Below are positions 11,958 to 23,781 of a stretch of 64,000 nt of DNA, in pieces. The notes under the pieces were generated by a model. It was not told where the DNA came from and ran no database searches. It was given only the letters and a program-made list of their open reading frames with translations. This DNA comes from Rhynchonema sp. JSB1_4 (lineage: Eukaryota; Nematoda; Chromadorea; Monhysterida; Xyalidae): positions 1 through 64,000 of the forward strand of contig JASAMV010009015.1 in assembly GCA_030248065.1 (NCBI GenBank). The letters are read 5' to 3'. Made by a program: the position numbers and the translations under genes. Position 1 is the first letter of the stretch. Each line of letters starts with the position of its first letter.

Positions 11958-13119
11958 TTAACAAAAGATTGGGCAACATTGGTTTTAGGACGCCAGGTTT
12001 CCGAATCTGACCTTGTTGGTCCAGCTGCAAAAAGTGCTTGGATGCGACTGAAAACTGCGGGTAACTGTAGTTTGCGGACATCGGGAATTCAAATGCTGGT
12101 TTAATTTTTTTGGTGCGAGCATTTTGATCCCAGAAATAGGGCCCGGTCAACTTTGGCCAAAAACCCTTGATACCAGGTCCATACATGCGTTTGTTGCACG
12201 GAACCTAAGGGAGTGACTTCTAAAACACCCTGTACTTACACTCACAGGGTAGACTGCAGCTTGTTTCAAACGCAGTGCTCGATTCCACAGTCAGGAATGA
12301 CCTCTCCAATTCTGTAACAAACATTTCCCCTTTTTTGTCGACGGAGCAGCTGAGGTCCGTGGCAAGTGAGGTATAGTACTAGTACATCTCTGTCTTGTGC
12401 TTATCATAATTGTGCTGTGCTTTATGTGCACTGACATGATACACAAGTTTGATTGAATGGCAGTGCAAAAAACGTGGTCTCGTCTGTGCTCATACACAAC
12501 TGTGTCTGTCGCCCTCATGCCAACAGGTTCCAAGAAACTACTGGTGACGTCTGGGGGACAAATTGGGAACTTCCCCTGGCTGGATGCGCATGGCGCGCGT
12601 TCCATAGTTTGCCACGATCATATTAGGTAATTGATGTATTCCCAGTATCTATGGTATAGTTACGAGCATCATCACTGCCTTTCGTGATGAGGATCATGCT
12701 CTTACAAAACTGTGCTTTTTCTTCGCTCGTTCGCACAAACGTCTAGTCAGCGAATCAGGAAAATAAGAGTACCAATGTAGGCTTTAGCACAACTGAGTTT
12801 AAGAATGAAATAAGCAAAACAAAACTCCCCCTCATCTCTATACCTTTGTTAGCGAAACAAAACAAGGCAATTAAGAACAAAACTTTCTGTTTTTCCCCCT
12901 TATCCATCCTTTTCAGCGAAACAAAACTAGGCTATACGATGAACTTCGTTTTCTCGGTGTCTAGCCTTGCATTTAATAATAAAGAGGAAGCTCTGTGTCC
13001 ATTATTTGGAGTGTCCGGCAAACAAGGAGCAAGTCGCAGTTGGTTTTTGCTGCCCCAACTCCTTAAGGTAAAGCATGACGATGGCATACCAATTGTTTTC
13101 CTAATTAGTTTTTCTTGTA
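11958..13119. other. gene-free right-arm sequence
   Basis: This mirrors about 2,640-3,680. It contains an extra GAAACAAAAC-rich stretch near 12,820-12,930 that is shorter in the left arm. I see no gene. Confidence 0.45.
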
Positions 13120-13835
13120 TGTACACACTTACACAGAAAGAAAAATGCCCCAAGAGAGGGCATAAAAGAAATATGGTTCCCTGGCTGACTGGCATAAAAG
13201 AACGATACTAGCTTGCAGCAGCCTTGGAGGCTTTTCATTAGGCACTAAGAGGAAGCTCTGTTCATATTTGGAGCCCCCACACCCCGCCCCCCGTAAGCCA
13301 AACAACCATGCGCCCCGACCTGTAGGTTCTGAGCATGACTTTGCATACCGAACTATTAGTTTTTCTTACTACTAGCCACTTCTCTCTCTGCCCCCCCACC
13401 CCCCCATAGCCCACACATTGAACCATATTCCCGGCGCGTGCTGTCTTGCCACCAGAGACACAGGGCACGGAGATATTGAAAGATTGCAATATTCTCTTTA
13501 CTCCTCTCTTTGTTAAACCATCGTGCGCAACCGAAGACTGCACAGTTACCGTCGTGAGGTTGAAAAGAAGAAACAGTTGCCTGGGTTTGCACGAAAGTTT
13601 CGATATCGGCTGGGTGTTGGTTCAAAAGAGTTCGCGCCGGGAATATGGTTCAATGTCTACTGTTCGGTATCAAACAGCTCAGAACACACTTACGTTTATT
13701 CCAGTGCCTAATGAAACATCAGCAAAGTGGTGCAAGCTAGTATCGTTCTTTTATGCCAGTCAGCCAGGGAACCATATTTCTTTTATGCCCCTTGGGGCAT
13801 TTTTCTTTCTTGTGTCGTTCTTTTATATCGCGCAA
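13120..13835. mobile_element. foldback element present only in the right arm
   Basis: CAGAAAGAAAAATGCCCCAAG ... GGTTCCCTGGCTGACTGGCAT (13,134-13,195) pairs with its complement at 13,750-13,825. An inner pair near 13,420-13,445 and 13,628-13,655 shares the GAATATGGTTCAATGT type. TGAAACAT at 13,712-13,719 lies between the arms. Its absence from the left arm makes it a post-duplication insertion or a left-arm loss. Confidence 0.65.
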
Positions 13836-14554
13836 GCGTCAAACAGAGAACCCGGATAAATCAGGCACAGAAAGTTTTCAGTTCCGGCAAGCAATGGTTC
13901 TAACTAAGAAAATGTCGACCGTCAGACTTTTTCTCAAGTAATCAACATGCACATGAGCGCAATGAGGTGTGGGGGTTAGTTTAAGGATGCTGTACTTTTT
14001 GGCAGGATATATGAATCGGTGGTTATCGTGACATAAGGCCAATTTTGTGTTTCGATTTCACTATGGGGTTCTAACAATGGAGACACGCTTGTGTCTGCGT
14101 CTTCACCCACCACTGAAACAAAACTAACGCAGTGCCCCACGAGCATGTCTATGTTTTTGAGGAGCATGGTAACTTGTCAAGTTATTTATTTTTTTTTAAT
14201 TTACCGCCAGGTATGTATTTGACACCCTAGGTACCATCAATTATAGCGCACTGATTGCGCATCGTCTCAGAGAATGGCACTTGTTGGTTTAGTACCAAGC
14301 AAAGCTGTGCAATGAACTTCCATGCAACCTGTCCCTTCAGCTTCAGCAATGAAATAAGTGTCAAACATCAGTCTCCAGATTGCTTTGGTGTTGGCCGCCG
14401 CATCTGATCTTGGATTCAATGTTACGTAAAAACTACTATTTAACTTTCCCACGAAAGTCAAATTATAAATGCGGAAAAAGCTTCGAATGTTAGAGAGCAA
14501 CAGCTATTTTAATTAAGAAGTTGAAATCTTGTCGGTATTTTATCATGAATGACA
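13836..14554. other. gene-free, right-arm-only sequence
   Basis: No convincing exon or repeat boundary is seen. Two short ORFs on the minus strand (13,976-14,167 and 14,267-14,500) have no recognised domain. Confidence 0.35.
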
Positions 14555-15600
14555 TCACAGCGCATAAACTGCGAACCGCACCCGTGCTTAATAATTAATG
14601 TCAAATAAAAACACGAAAAAACTGAAAAAATGTTACGCAGAATTCATTAAAAGTTAATAAAAATACAACAAAGTTGGCTGCGCGCGTGAATGTTTGAACC
14701 CGCGGCCTTTCATCCTCAATGCTGCGCGTTATACCGCTCGAACATCGCTTCGCCAATCTCCTTCACAATCTTTACTACATATGTAACTACGTGTGCATTG
14801 CTGCATTGCCTGTTGTGCTTGCTGCCTGTGTGTGTGTGTGCTGGCTGCCTGCCTGCCTGTGTGTGTGTGCTGGCTGGCTGGCTGTGTGTTGTGTTTAATA
14901 CATTGTGCGCTTTATGAATCAGGCAACTACGTAGCGTGCACTAATGCATTATTGTGTGTGTCTGAGCGTCCATTATGGCTCTTTTTGAGCTGAAAAACAT
15001 TTAACGTATTGGAATTAATATATTTTTGACGTAACAAAAATTAAAAACACATATAACCGCTGATTTTGGCTTTAGAACCACACATTCTGTACAAAAAGTC
15101 ATGGTCTGGAACCGTTCATACTAAAAGTTACGAACTCGGCGATAGCACCACCGTGTTTCTCGAGTACGAAAACCACATAAACAACTTTAATAGTTCTGGT
15201 AACCCAACTTTTCGGCGAAATTTTACTTCGGGAAGCACACTTTACATACAAAAAGTCGTGGTCATGGTCTGGAACCGGTCTCAGTCGTGGAGTTACGAAG
15301 TCGGCGATAGCACCATCGTGTTTCTCGTGTGCGAAAACCCTATATGCGATATTAACATTTCTGGTGTTCAGTAACGTCTGGGCCCTGACTACTCTTTTGT
15401 GGAAAAAAAAAGGGAAAGAACGTTTTTACAAAAATGACAACTGTATCTTGCCCGCGATTGCGCGTGTGGGCACGCAGCGGGATGAAATTTTGTGTGGCTA
15501 TTTTGGGGCACGGTATATACATTGTGTGCAAGTTTGAGCTCATTCGGTTGAGTATTGTTGAAATAGCGCACGATCAAAATTTTCAGAAAGCGCACTATAG
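14555..15600. repeat. dispersed repeat with tRNA-like head, copy 1
   Basis: On the minus strand at 14,685-14,755 a tRNA-like block has an A-box-like TTCGAGCGGTATAACGC and a B-box-like GGGTTCAAAC. Beyond it lies a body of about 800 bp with TGTGTG runs, a GATTTTGGCTTTAGAA block and a GGGCCCTGACTAC block. The same order recurs at 38,030-38,680. A tRNA-derived SINE-like origin is an inference. Confidence 0.5.
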
Positions 15601-16382
15601 GGAATGAACCATATGTCGCTTAGCATTACCATGCTAGCTCCGATACCAAATATACGTATGACAACACCGTGTGTACTTGTTCAAACCGGATGTTAACTCG
15701 CCGAGTGAGTGCGCTCTTGTGCATTTGTTTTGTATAAAAATTGTACGTGTGATCAAAGGGTAATACGAACTTTATTTAGGTAGCTCGGAATATTTAGCAC
15801 AAGATCGTTTTTCACTGAAGACCTGCGTCGATGTGATGTATATTTGAAAAATGAGAATAACATCTGTTTTGGTCCGTTCATAATTAGTGAGGCTTCTGGC
15901 TACTAAAGATTTTTTGCAAAGTAAACGCAGTTACAGTATTAGTTTTGCCTGAGATGGACCAAATGTCGTTTTTTTGTTTCTCAATGATGTGACGACTGTG
16001 AGTTTTGTCCGTTTCACCCTGTTGTCACAGACGGGGACAGCAGTGACCACATAATGTGGTGCGTCTGCACCACATGGCCATACCAATACGTTAGCCAAAA
16101 GAACAGTTGAGAGCAGATCTGAATGTTGTCATGCATGTACATGTACAAGCATATCACCTGCTATACGCCTAAACCCGTGCAACCGTGTACAATTGTGCAC
16201 TCCTCAAAACGTTTATACTGTGTATGACTAGAAAGTACAAATTCAAGCCCTTGATTGATTGACGCCAGGCCGCCGTTGGCGCCATGTTTCCCGTTTAATA
16301 AATCTTGCAGACAACAACCAACAAGTATACATAAGTGAAGCCCAGTGGTTACACAGTACACGCCGCCGTTTCACCGATCGCA
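15601..16382. other. gene-free right-arm sequence upstream of the GPCR
   Basis: From about 15,650 this mirrors 1,859-2,570 of the left arm. It is the probable promoter-proximal region of the plus-strand GPCR copy. No core promoter element is certain. Confidence 0.4.
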
Positions 16383-19300
16383 ATGGACAACGCAACGGCG
16401 TCGAATGTGACTGATGTTTCACTGCCGTTATGCTCGCGCATGTGCATGTACCCACCGACCGATCAAGCGTACATCACATACAATCTCGTTGTGTCCGCCG
16501 TTGTCATGCCCGTTATGAGTGCTTTCGGTTGGTTGATGTTTCGTGTAGGAAATTGTCACTGTTTTGCTGTGTGCATCTGACACACGTCACCGCAATATTA
16601 GTTGTGTACAGTGGTGTCGTTTGGCGGGAGTTGGGGGGTTACCACCCTGGCATGGGGTATATGAGAAATTTTTCACTTTCGGAACAAGCAGCTCTAAGAA
16701 ATGACTTTTTGACTCCGAGAAGTACCAAAATTGACCATTTCCGCCTAAAAATGTCAAAAATCGCTTTGCCGCAAGAAAACTCTGTTTCAGGCACTATTAG
16801 ATCACTTTTTGGTACTTTTAGAAGATTTTTGGGATCACTTTGTCAGAAACCCCCTTGGTATTGGAAATTTTTGATTTTTGGGGGTACTATGTATGGGAAA
16901 TTTCCCGAAAATTGGGCTGGGTATTGGAAAATTTCGATTTCTCAACGACACCACTGGTTGTGTAGCATGTTTTGGTTGCCCGTTTCGACCTGCTCTCGCA
17001 GACGGGCGGTGCACCAGGTCATCATATGTCCGATTACACACGCCTCACAAACCTTTCAAATCAGCTCAGCGCTGAAACACACACGAATGAATATGCTAAT
17101 TTTCTGTTATCATGCCCATCGTTGGTGATCTGTTGCTCGCAGATAACTTGAAACATCACAAGGTTTTCTCGGCAACGGGCTCAGCATGCTGGTGTTCACA
17201 CGTGCCACGATGAGGACAGACAACTCATCGACGCCAAACTACCTGTGCGCACTGGCCGTGTCGGATTTGCTAATCGTGCTCACTGGTCTGTGCTTCCTTC
17301 CTTTCAGTTCCTATCAAAAAGTCAAATAACGACAACCAGCTATGCACAGGTCTATTCCTGTTCACATTCGACTCAGTCAAGCGTTATTCGTTGTCGATCG
17401 AGCTGTTGCATGCTTATGGCTCACCCATCGTATACCCGTTGGCCATGACCGCACAAACGGCCAGTGTTTGCTTCACGGTTACCGCAGCAAGTCGGTTGAT
17501 AAATGTAAGCCAAAAAATATTATGCAATGGAAGAGAAACTCATTTTTTCAGTCGACTGTTTTATCAGCACGGTTGTGCCTCATTGTCGTCCCTATTTGTG
17601 CGCCAGGATCAGTCAACCATCACTGATCTTGATTGCGATCATTGCGATCGCGTCGATTGCGTACAATGCAACCAGGTACAGCATACGCCTTGATGAATCA
17701 GGGAAGTATGGATAAGAATTCAACCATAAAATTCCAAATGCAGATTCTGTGAAATGGAACTCGTGCCCTGCTGGTCGACCAAATATGAGACAACATCACT
17801 GGCAATTTGTCCGACTATGTTTCGCATGGACCAAGTGTATCACCAGGTTGGACAAAGGCAGAATTTGTGTTCTTTCGTCTTTTGTCTCATTTCCTGAGTA
17901 AAATGAACAATAGGAATTTTAATTCAAATCACTGCAAACCCAATGAAACCTCAACAGATCTACTACAAATGGCTGTACACCATCATTATGGCCGTTGGAC
18001 CGCTGATCATCTTGATCTGTCTCGACGTGGCCATTATTTTATCGATAAAATGGAAAACGTACCGTAAGAACAGTGTCAGATCCAAGATCTCCCGGATGAG
18101 GGCGCGAAAGGCTAGTGCCGCACCGAATGCCAGAGTGACGCAGAGGGAGAGGAAAAAGTGCGTTTGACGATTCTCTTTCGGTTTACGTACAGTAGGCCTA
18201 TGAGCGTCCACCGGAGTTAGGTATGTGTAGTTGTTTTGTATAACTCAACGATGTTTCGAGCGATGTCATGCCTATTGTCCCGTCTTGCCGTCCCCAGCTC
18301 TCGCACAATGCCATCAATTGCAGATCGAGCCTGTTTCGACGGATGTCGAATGCCGAGCCGGACAGAGCGATTCAAGGTGACGATTTGTGTTCACTAGCCA
18401 GCGACAGCATCGTTCTGGTTGAATTCCGCACACATCGATGTGCTGAGCGGACAACAACAGCGAACATGAGCGAACACGACCAAACCAATCAATCGCTCAA
18501 TGTGACTGATCCTATCAATAACATCAATCAGACGATCGATCACCAACTGCGTTCACATGAACATGACAACAACAACGTTGACGATGTTGTACGAAAGAAC
18601 ACCATAGCCAACAGTGCAACGTCGATGTACGGTGATGGACGTGTGAACGGAGTGAATCCACTCGCGGTTTGTGCCATGATTTGCTCGGACTTATTTTATT
18701 CACGCTTTATTTAACACTCTTGCTACTTCTTTCATCGCGCTATCAGCCTACAATCACGCGCGCTCGTTCTTCGACTCAAGCCAGAGCTCGTCCGTACCAA
18801 TAGTATCAGCTGCAAAGCAGCACACATACACAGGAGACCAGCTGCATGCACGCAGTGCTGAAGTGACACAATTGTATACTGTATCCACACTGGCCACGTT
18901 TGCAGCCAGACCACACGAACGTCGAATGTCCAATCTACATTTCGCGGGCGATGTCGCGTCAAATGAGCATCGACTCGCTCTACGACGATGTTGAGAGTCC
19001 GACAGCGCTCATATTGATCGTTGTGCTGTTCATATTCTGTAATTCACTCGCGCTCGCCATCAACTTTCTCGAAACTGCGCTTAGTCGAGAGGTATGTAGC
19101 ACGTGGACACCCTGATTCATCAAGGGTGCTTGGTCATATGAGCATCAACATTGGGTTACTGATGTTTTCACGAATATTTGGGGCTGCGGAATCATCGCGC
19201 CCATTGTGATCTAGTGCATTGTTCGTCCCTGTGAAAACAGGTTGCAAGGGGCAACCAACACGGCACAATGCACAGCCGTGAATCGCAAAGGCTGCCGCCC

Positions 19301-19796
19301 TATGGCTGGCCTTTTCGAAACGCGTAAACAACAGTTGGATGCAAAGGTCGGTGTGAAGCTCGGTCGACAGCTCAGTGTGGAACAGCTATTCACGTTAACG
19401 GCAGGCAATGTTCCAAGTTTACACCGAGCTCTTTCACACCGAGATTCACACCGACCTCAACTCTTGTTTGCGTACCGTTTCGAAAATTCCACCATGCAGT
19501 TTTGAATGTACCATCCACGCCACGTTCAGGTACTGTCTGCTGTCGGCAACTACCTTGTCGACCTGTCCAATCTACTCGTGATGTTCAACAGCAGTGCCAA
19601 CGTTGTCATCTATTACGTTTTCGACCCGAAATACCGCAAAACAGTGCGTAAAATGTGGCGCGTTTGGCGTGCGCGCATCGCCGGCACTCACAGTCGGTGC
19701 TGCAATGTGACGTACATTGGTGGTTCACGTACGCAACAGGCGACGCTTAATAATGCCAAAGCAACCGATACTGAATTTGATAATAATAACAAGTGA
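16383..19796 (+). CDS. FMRFamide-receptor-like GPCR, right copy, with a frame break
   Basis: A split gene for a rhodopsin-family neuropeptide receptor in the plasma membrane. Readable exons: 16,383-16,527 (glycosylated N-terminus, start of TM1); 17,163 onward (GNGLSML of TM1, LAVSDLL of TM2); the following TM3 segment (YPLAMTAQTAS); 17,552-17,675 (TM4); 17,744-17,846 (second extracellular loop, FCEMELVPCW); 17,958 to about 18,160 (TM5 and basic loop); about 18,294-18,714 (Asn-rich third cytoplasmic loop); 18,906-19,091 (TM6); 19,530-19,796 (TM7 with NSSANVVIYY, then tail). These motifs fit the invertebrate FMRFamide-receptor group. The reading frame shifts by one base after TM2 (near 17,303), and the TM3/TM4 junction does not keep phase, with DCF in place of DRY. 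It is therefore a damaged or very diverged receptor. A hAT MITE and a second MITE sit in introns. Confidence 0.65.
16609..16956. mobile_element. hAT-like MITE with 8-bp target duplication
   Basis: Inverted ends are CAGTGGTGTCGTT and its complement. The perfect 8-bp duplication GTTGTGTA lies at 16,601-16,608 and 16,957-16,964. It lies in GPCR intron 1. Relatives are at 924-1,628, about 56,659-57,020 and 60,497-61,295. A CTGTTTCA motif is at 16,782-16,789. Confidence 0.88.
17118..17156 (-). promoter_or_regulatory. candidate Ruby-type piRNA promoter (twin of 713)
   Basis: ATGTTTCA on the minus strand at 17,156-17,149 is followed by CGAT with its T at 17,118. Spacer length differs by three bases from the left-arm twin, but the predicted 5' sequence is the same. 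Confidence 0.25.
19306..19494. mobile_element. foldback MITE in the last GPCR intron
   Basis: CTTTTCGAAACG and GGTCGGTGTGAAGCTCGGTC pair with complements at 19,425-19,490. It belongs to the same family as 42,946-43,124, which sits in a cuticlin intron. Confidence 0.75.
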
Positions 19797-20145
19797 TTTT
19801 TAGCAGTGATTTTGGCACTGAATATGAGTTTCAGTCAAACTGAATATGCAGATATAGTTCTTGGTCGGTATAATGTTCAGTGTATACCTACATATACGTA
19901 TGTATGTGTGTAAAATCAGCTGTTTTTCTGAAGAAGCAATATCCGCAATGCTATTGTTCCTTTATGACGACATTATTGTTACACACAGGTATGTACTGTA
20001 TGTAGGTGTAGGTAGGTTTCAGACTGATCAGCTGCAATGTAAAAGCCGGACAGCTATAGCAATCACAGTTTCATTGAAAATCTCACCAGGTCGGGTAAGA
20101 TTTCACAGAATGCAACAACACCAGAACAGAGGGAATATAACGTTG

Positions 20146-23100
20146 TCAATGTGGGAACAGTAAATCGCACAAGGATGTCAGTGGATTCAAAATACAAACG
20201 TATTCGGTGATGATTTTGCACACGTCCACAACGCACGTCAGAAGATTGTCATTCTTGTGACCATCTTTGCAGAACAGCTGAATTGTCGTATTTTGACAAT
20301 TTTTTGAAAATACTATTCAGCGTTCCTGTGGAAAAACATAAAGCGCTTTTTAAGACACGCACTTGATCGCAGAATGTGTTTGGATCCAGATTCACGTGCA
20401 GTTGTTTCAGAATGGCTCGTGTGACAAAGCGAAGCTCGTCCTTGCACTGAAACACATGTGTACAAATCACCACCTATGCGAGGGAGGGCTAATGGTACAG
20501 TCGTTAACTCAAGTGGTCACCTCTCTTCGTCAACTCAGCAGCAGCAGAGAAATTATACATCGAAGTTGACTATAAGACTTGGCGATCCAAGTTGACGACA
20601 GTAGGTAGTATAAGCCCGCACATGTATGTAGTCCGACAACAACAAACGCAGAATTTATGGCAGTCAAATTGAATGATCCGTAAAGCGGAAAACGAATGCG
20701 CTCGTTCCAGACATGAATCATGTGAATGGTTCGACCAGGGTTACGGTAGTAAGCAAAAAACCGCGGGAAAAGAAAGAGAGAAAGGAGTGGTCAAAGTATC
20801 AATTTTTCTGCATAACGACACAAAAAAGGCAATCAAATGAAGTAGCTGCCAGCTAAAAAAACTGTTTGAAGGTATTGGTCGCACAATGACTATATAAGAA
20901 TTCATCAAATCAATCCTGATTTTCACGTTCTGTCACTCTTAGCCACTGTGCTATTTGTGTTTCTCACGAAACTTTTTCAGCTGAAAATAATCTGGCAGAT
21001 CAACCACGTTGGCGCAGGTCTGAAACATTCTCTTTACTACATGCTTTGTGTGCGATCACGCAACGCAACGTCATTGCCCCGTCACTTTCCCTCTTTACGA
21101 TTCAGGAAAAAAATTTGACCAATTCTTATAAAGACATTGTGCGACCAATACCGAAGGATTGAATGAACCAAGACTGAAGGTGAAGAAGAAGAAAGAAAAG
21201 AGAAAGAAAGAATGTCTTCGAAATTCCTGTCTAAGCCGGGCAAGCTCATCACTTGATTTGCCGCTTTACCAATCAGGCAGTGTGGCTGCCATAAATTCTG
21301 CGTTAGCTGTTGCTGGACTATAGTATTGCGCGTTGTTGAGGTGGTTGACAGACAGACAGACACTATAAGTCTGTTGATTATATTTCGACATAGTGTATAC
21401 ACCCCCATTCAGCGATGTTTGGAGCGGGCTGGGTCGACGCCATTCTGGATGAATGTGTCAGCATTGCCAATTCAGGCGCAGAGCCAATGAGCCATTGTTG
21501 GTGTTGTGCGATGACAGGCCACGTGTTTTTGCGCCACGCAGCAAGCAATGTTCAAATGGTCTTTGCCTGAATTGGCAATGCCTGAAACATTCATTTGGAA
21601 TGGCGTCGACCCAGCCCGCTCCAAACATCGCTGAATGGGGCTTACACACTAAAGGCAGTCCACGGGAGGTTGTCACTCAGCCCCCGAATACCGTAACCCA
21701 CCGCAAGCGAGATCGTTGCGAGACCCATGCTGATCGCTGCTTATCGACACGTGTATTAGTGGCAGCAAGCTGGAAATTGTCATCGTGCGCGTCCATCCCC
21801 AAAATTTCGAAATGTTGATTGGTGTTGGCGCTAACACACAAAACATAGATAAAAAACAAAATGGTCTCGCCACGATCCTTGCAGATCAAAATTACGGTGG
21901 GTTACGGTATTCGGGGGCTGAGTGACAACCTCCGGTAGACTGCCTTTATGTAAAAGGCAAACTACGCCAACACGAGCCCGATTTCGAAGGTGTTGTAGTT
22001 ACAAAACGCAAAGAAAGAGAAATCCTCATGCACCACGTTGTACAGTATATTCTACAACGTGCAACATTTCCCAAATCAGCAGCCACGTATGAATGTTTCA
22101 CCAATCTGCCACCTCCGAAATCGGGCTCGTGTTGGCGTAGCGTTACTATATGTCGAAATATAATCAACAGACTCATACATACCCGTTTCACATTGCATGA
22201 TTTGTGCACAATAGATCTCAAATAAAAGTAATACCATTCACTCCCGTTCATTTTGAGTTCGAACCATTGCGAAATATATGGTGAAAATCGTCAACCGCTT
22301 TACGAAACCTCACCGCTTTTGGTTGGAAGAATGTTTTCTCACACCAGCTGTCAGTGTTGTGATCTAGATTGGCCTGTGTTTCAGGATTGAGCAAAACGTT
22401 GTATTGCAGTTGAATCAGAGCAATTCGGCACGCGCTGCATTCCACGCACGTGACCAGCGATTGGGTATCTGAAACATGAAACAGAATCTTGAAAATAAAA
22501 CCGTTCCGTCGTGGCAAGCCATAGTGTCCGTTCGTTGCCGACGCATTGTAGCATCGGAACTATATGTAGTAGCACGGTGCGCTAAGGGCATAAAATGAGG
22601 ATATGCAACCTGATGAAACTGCATAAAAGTTCGATACTATAAAAGTTTTGGTCTCGAATTCTGCACAGTAGTCGAAGGGTGTCGTTCTTCAGCACATTGG
22701 AAGCACGCAAGTCCAGTGGTCCACACCTGCGGTTCCAATATGCTGAATAACGACACCCTTCGACCACTGTGCAGAATTCGAGACCAAAACTTTTCTAGTA
22801 TCGAACTTTTATGCAGTGTCATCAGATTGCCCGTCATCGTATTACAATGCCCTTCTCTTTCCTTCATTTTTGAAATACGTGGAACCTGGAACATTAATGG
22901 ATCTGCACGCAAGCCAATGTCAAAAAAACTCGTCGATTGGAGTGCGCAGTTGTTCACTTACCAACTGGCGTTGTGCAGTTGCCAAGATTGAAGTTGATGA
23001 CGTGCGTCTGAGTGTGTGCGTGCGCACATGCAGGGTGCAACACCGCGCATGTGTCACCCAGTTGAGGCAGGGAAATTTGGGTGGATGGCTGAATAGTGGA

Positions 23101-23781
23101 TACAGAGTGTGAGTGGTCTTGCATTATGCATGTTAATTTTGCTCACAATTGGTACCCCGTTATGAAGAGCGTGCATAAACGTGCCTGCACGTACGAACTA
23201 TGTACATACATACATATGCTGTTTGAAGCTGAATGCCACGCATCGACATAAGGCTGAATCGTCCCAATCTCTCTTATATTGCTCACCTGTATTTCCGTGA
23301 TGACTGCACCAATCCTGTCCATGACCGTGTGACACACAGCACACAACAGCTCTGGTTGACTGGCGAGCAGATAAGCCGAATGATCGACAATGGTGTGTCG
23401 TGGCTGCATGCCTTCACTGAGCACACTGTCCGGGGAGCACAGGACTCTGTCGCTGATGTGAAGCTGCACATGTACCCCAATCAAAATGTACACCGTACAA
23501 AATACTGCGCAATATAGCTATGTATATTTTCTAAACTTTGGTCCTACTTTTCTACCTAATCTACATGGTTTACGAACGTCTTTGATGCCACTGGCCCATT
23601 GCTGAACGATCGTGCCAATTATCGGATGTGAAACATCAGTCAGTCGACTTTCAAACAGTTCAATGTCTGAATTCACATCCGTCACCGCTTGCGCACATGC
23701 TTCGCGGTCGAGAACGACCCTCTCGGTGGTTGAAATCGCCAAAATCAGAGACCAGACCAGTATTCTTCGGTTTGAGATCAT
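20146..23781 (-). CDS. secreted saposin-like (SapB-domain) protein
   Basis: Six exons join in phase to 292 codons plus stop: 23,578-23,781; 23,287-23,463; 22,962-23,088; 22,314-22,468; 20,363-20,446; 20,146-20,277. The protein starts MISNRRILVWSLILA, a signal peptide. A CxxC half-domain follows in exon 2 (LLCAVCHTVMDRI). Exons 4-6 give the clearest SapB domain, with CVECSAC, WCEK, CKDELRF and the typical ending LDPNTFCDQLFC. Six cysteines fit the saposin disulphide pattern. A further LLTCVVDVCK starts another half-domain before the stop. Saposin-like proteins bind or perturb lipids, in lysosomes or after secretion; nematodes have many. The 1.9-kb intron 4 is almost entirely MITEs. The last acceptor was chosen because only it restores the FCDQLFC motif. 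Function beyond the fold is unknown. Confidence 0.78.
20483..20640. mobile_element. foldback MITE in saposin intron 4
   Basis: GGTACAGTCGTTAACTCAAG type arms recur in inverted orientation near 20,580-20,610. A related pair (GTCGTCAACTTAGATCGCC) is at 47,830-47,975. Confidence 0.45.
20871..21152. mobile_element. GGTATTGGTCGCACAATG MITE, full copy
   Basis: A 282-bp element has inverted ends GGTATTGGTCGCACAATG and complement. Another full copy is at 27,717-28,002. Half copies are at 31,205-31,340 (5' half) and about 34,935-35,073 (3' half). ATGTTTCA (minus) is at 21,021-21,028. Confidence 0.85.
21410..21635. mobile_element. foldback MITE with TTTGGAGCGGGCTGGGTCGA arms
   Basis: Arms at 21,416-21,475 and about 21,565-21,630 are complementary. 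One arm carries ATGTTTCA (21,583-21,590, minus strand). The partner arm has the single-base variant ATGTGTCA. Confidence 0.75.
21640..21950. mobile_element. foldback MITE with GGTTGTCACTCAGCCCCCGA arms
   Basis: Left arm 21,645-21,705 pairs with 21,880-21,945 (TAAAGGCAGTC ... GACTGCCTTTA). The spacer contains a GATGACAATTTCCAGC block on the minus strand that recurs in two other foldbacks. Confidence 0.75.
21953..22145. mobile_element. CGAGCCCGATTTCGG foldback MITE, copy 3
   Basis: GGCAAACTACGCCAACACG opens the element and the complementary arm closes it near 22,140. ATGTTTCA is at 22,093-22,100. It sits in saposin intron 4. Confidence 0.8.
22093..22133 (+). promoter_or_regulatory. candidate Ruby-type piRNA promoter in a MITE
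   Basis: ATGTTTCA at 22,093-22,100, then TGTT ending 33 bases after the core. The same arrangement and spacing is found in copies at 9,156-9,196 and 32,737-32,777, because all lie in the same MITE family. Confidence 0.25.
22582..22852. mobile_element. foldback MITE with CTAAGGGCATAAAATGAGG ends
   Basis: Arms ATAAAAGTTCGATACTATAA and TTTTGGTCTCGAATTCTGCA pair with complements at 22,755-22,850. It lies in saposin intron 3. Relatives are at 37,689-37,917 and, in part, 26,640-26,710. Confidence 0.8.

Larger units (their letters stand above)
1..17870. repeat. giant imperfect palindrome (inverted duplication)
   Basis: Bases 1 to about 8,100 recur in reverse complement from about 8,100 to 17,870. 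Anchors: 1-240 pairs with 17,640-17,870; 1,640-2,560 with 15,655-16,580; 2,640-3,450 with 12,190-13,100; 3,450-5,250 with 10,395-12,210. The right arm has about 2.5 kb (13,120-15,650) absent from the left. The left arm has a GC-rich insert near 1,210-1,540 absent from the right. The centre is made of nested foldback elements. The arms carry opposed copies of one GPCR gene. The left arm reaches base 1, so the duplication may extend beyond the window. A misassembly that joins a haplotype back on itself cannot be excluded. Confidence 0.88.

Noticed and set aside
22637..22957. 106-codon ORF
   Set aside because: It spans a foldback MITE and a fragment shared with 50,170-50,230. It is incompatible with the in-phase saposin exons.
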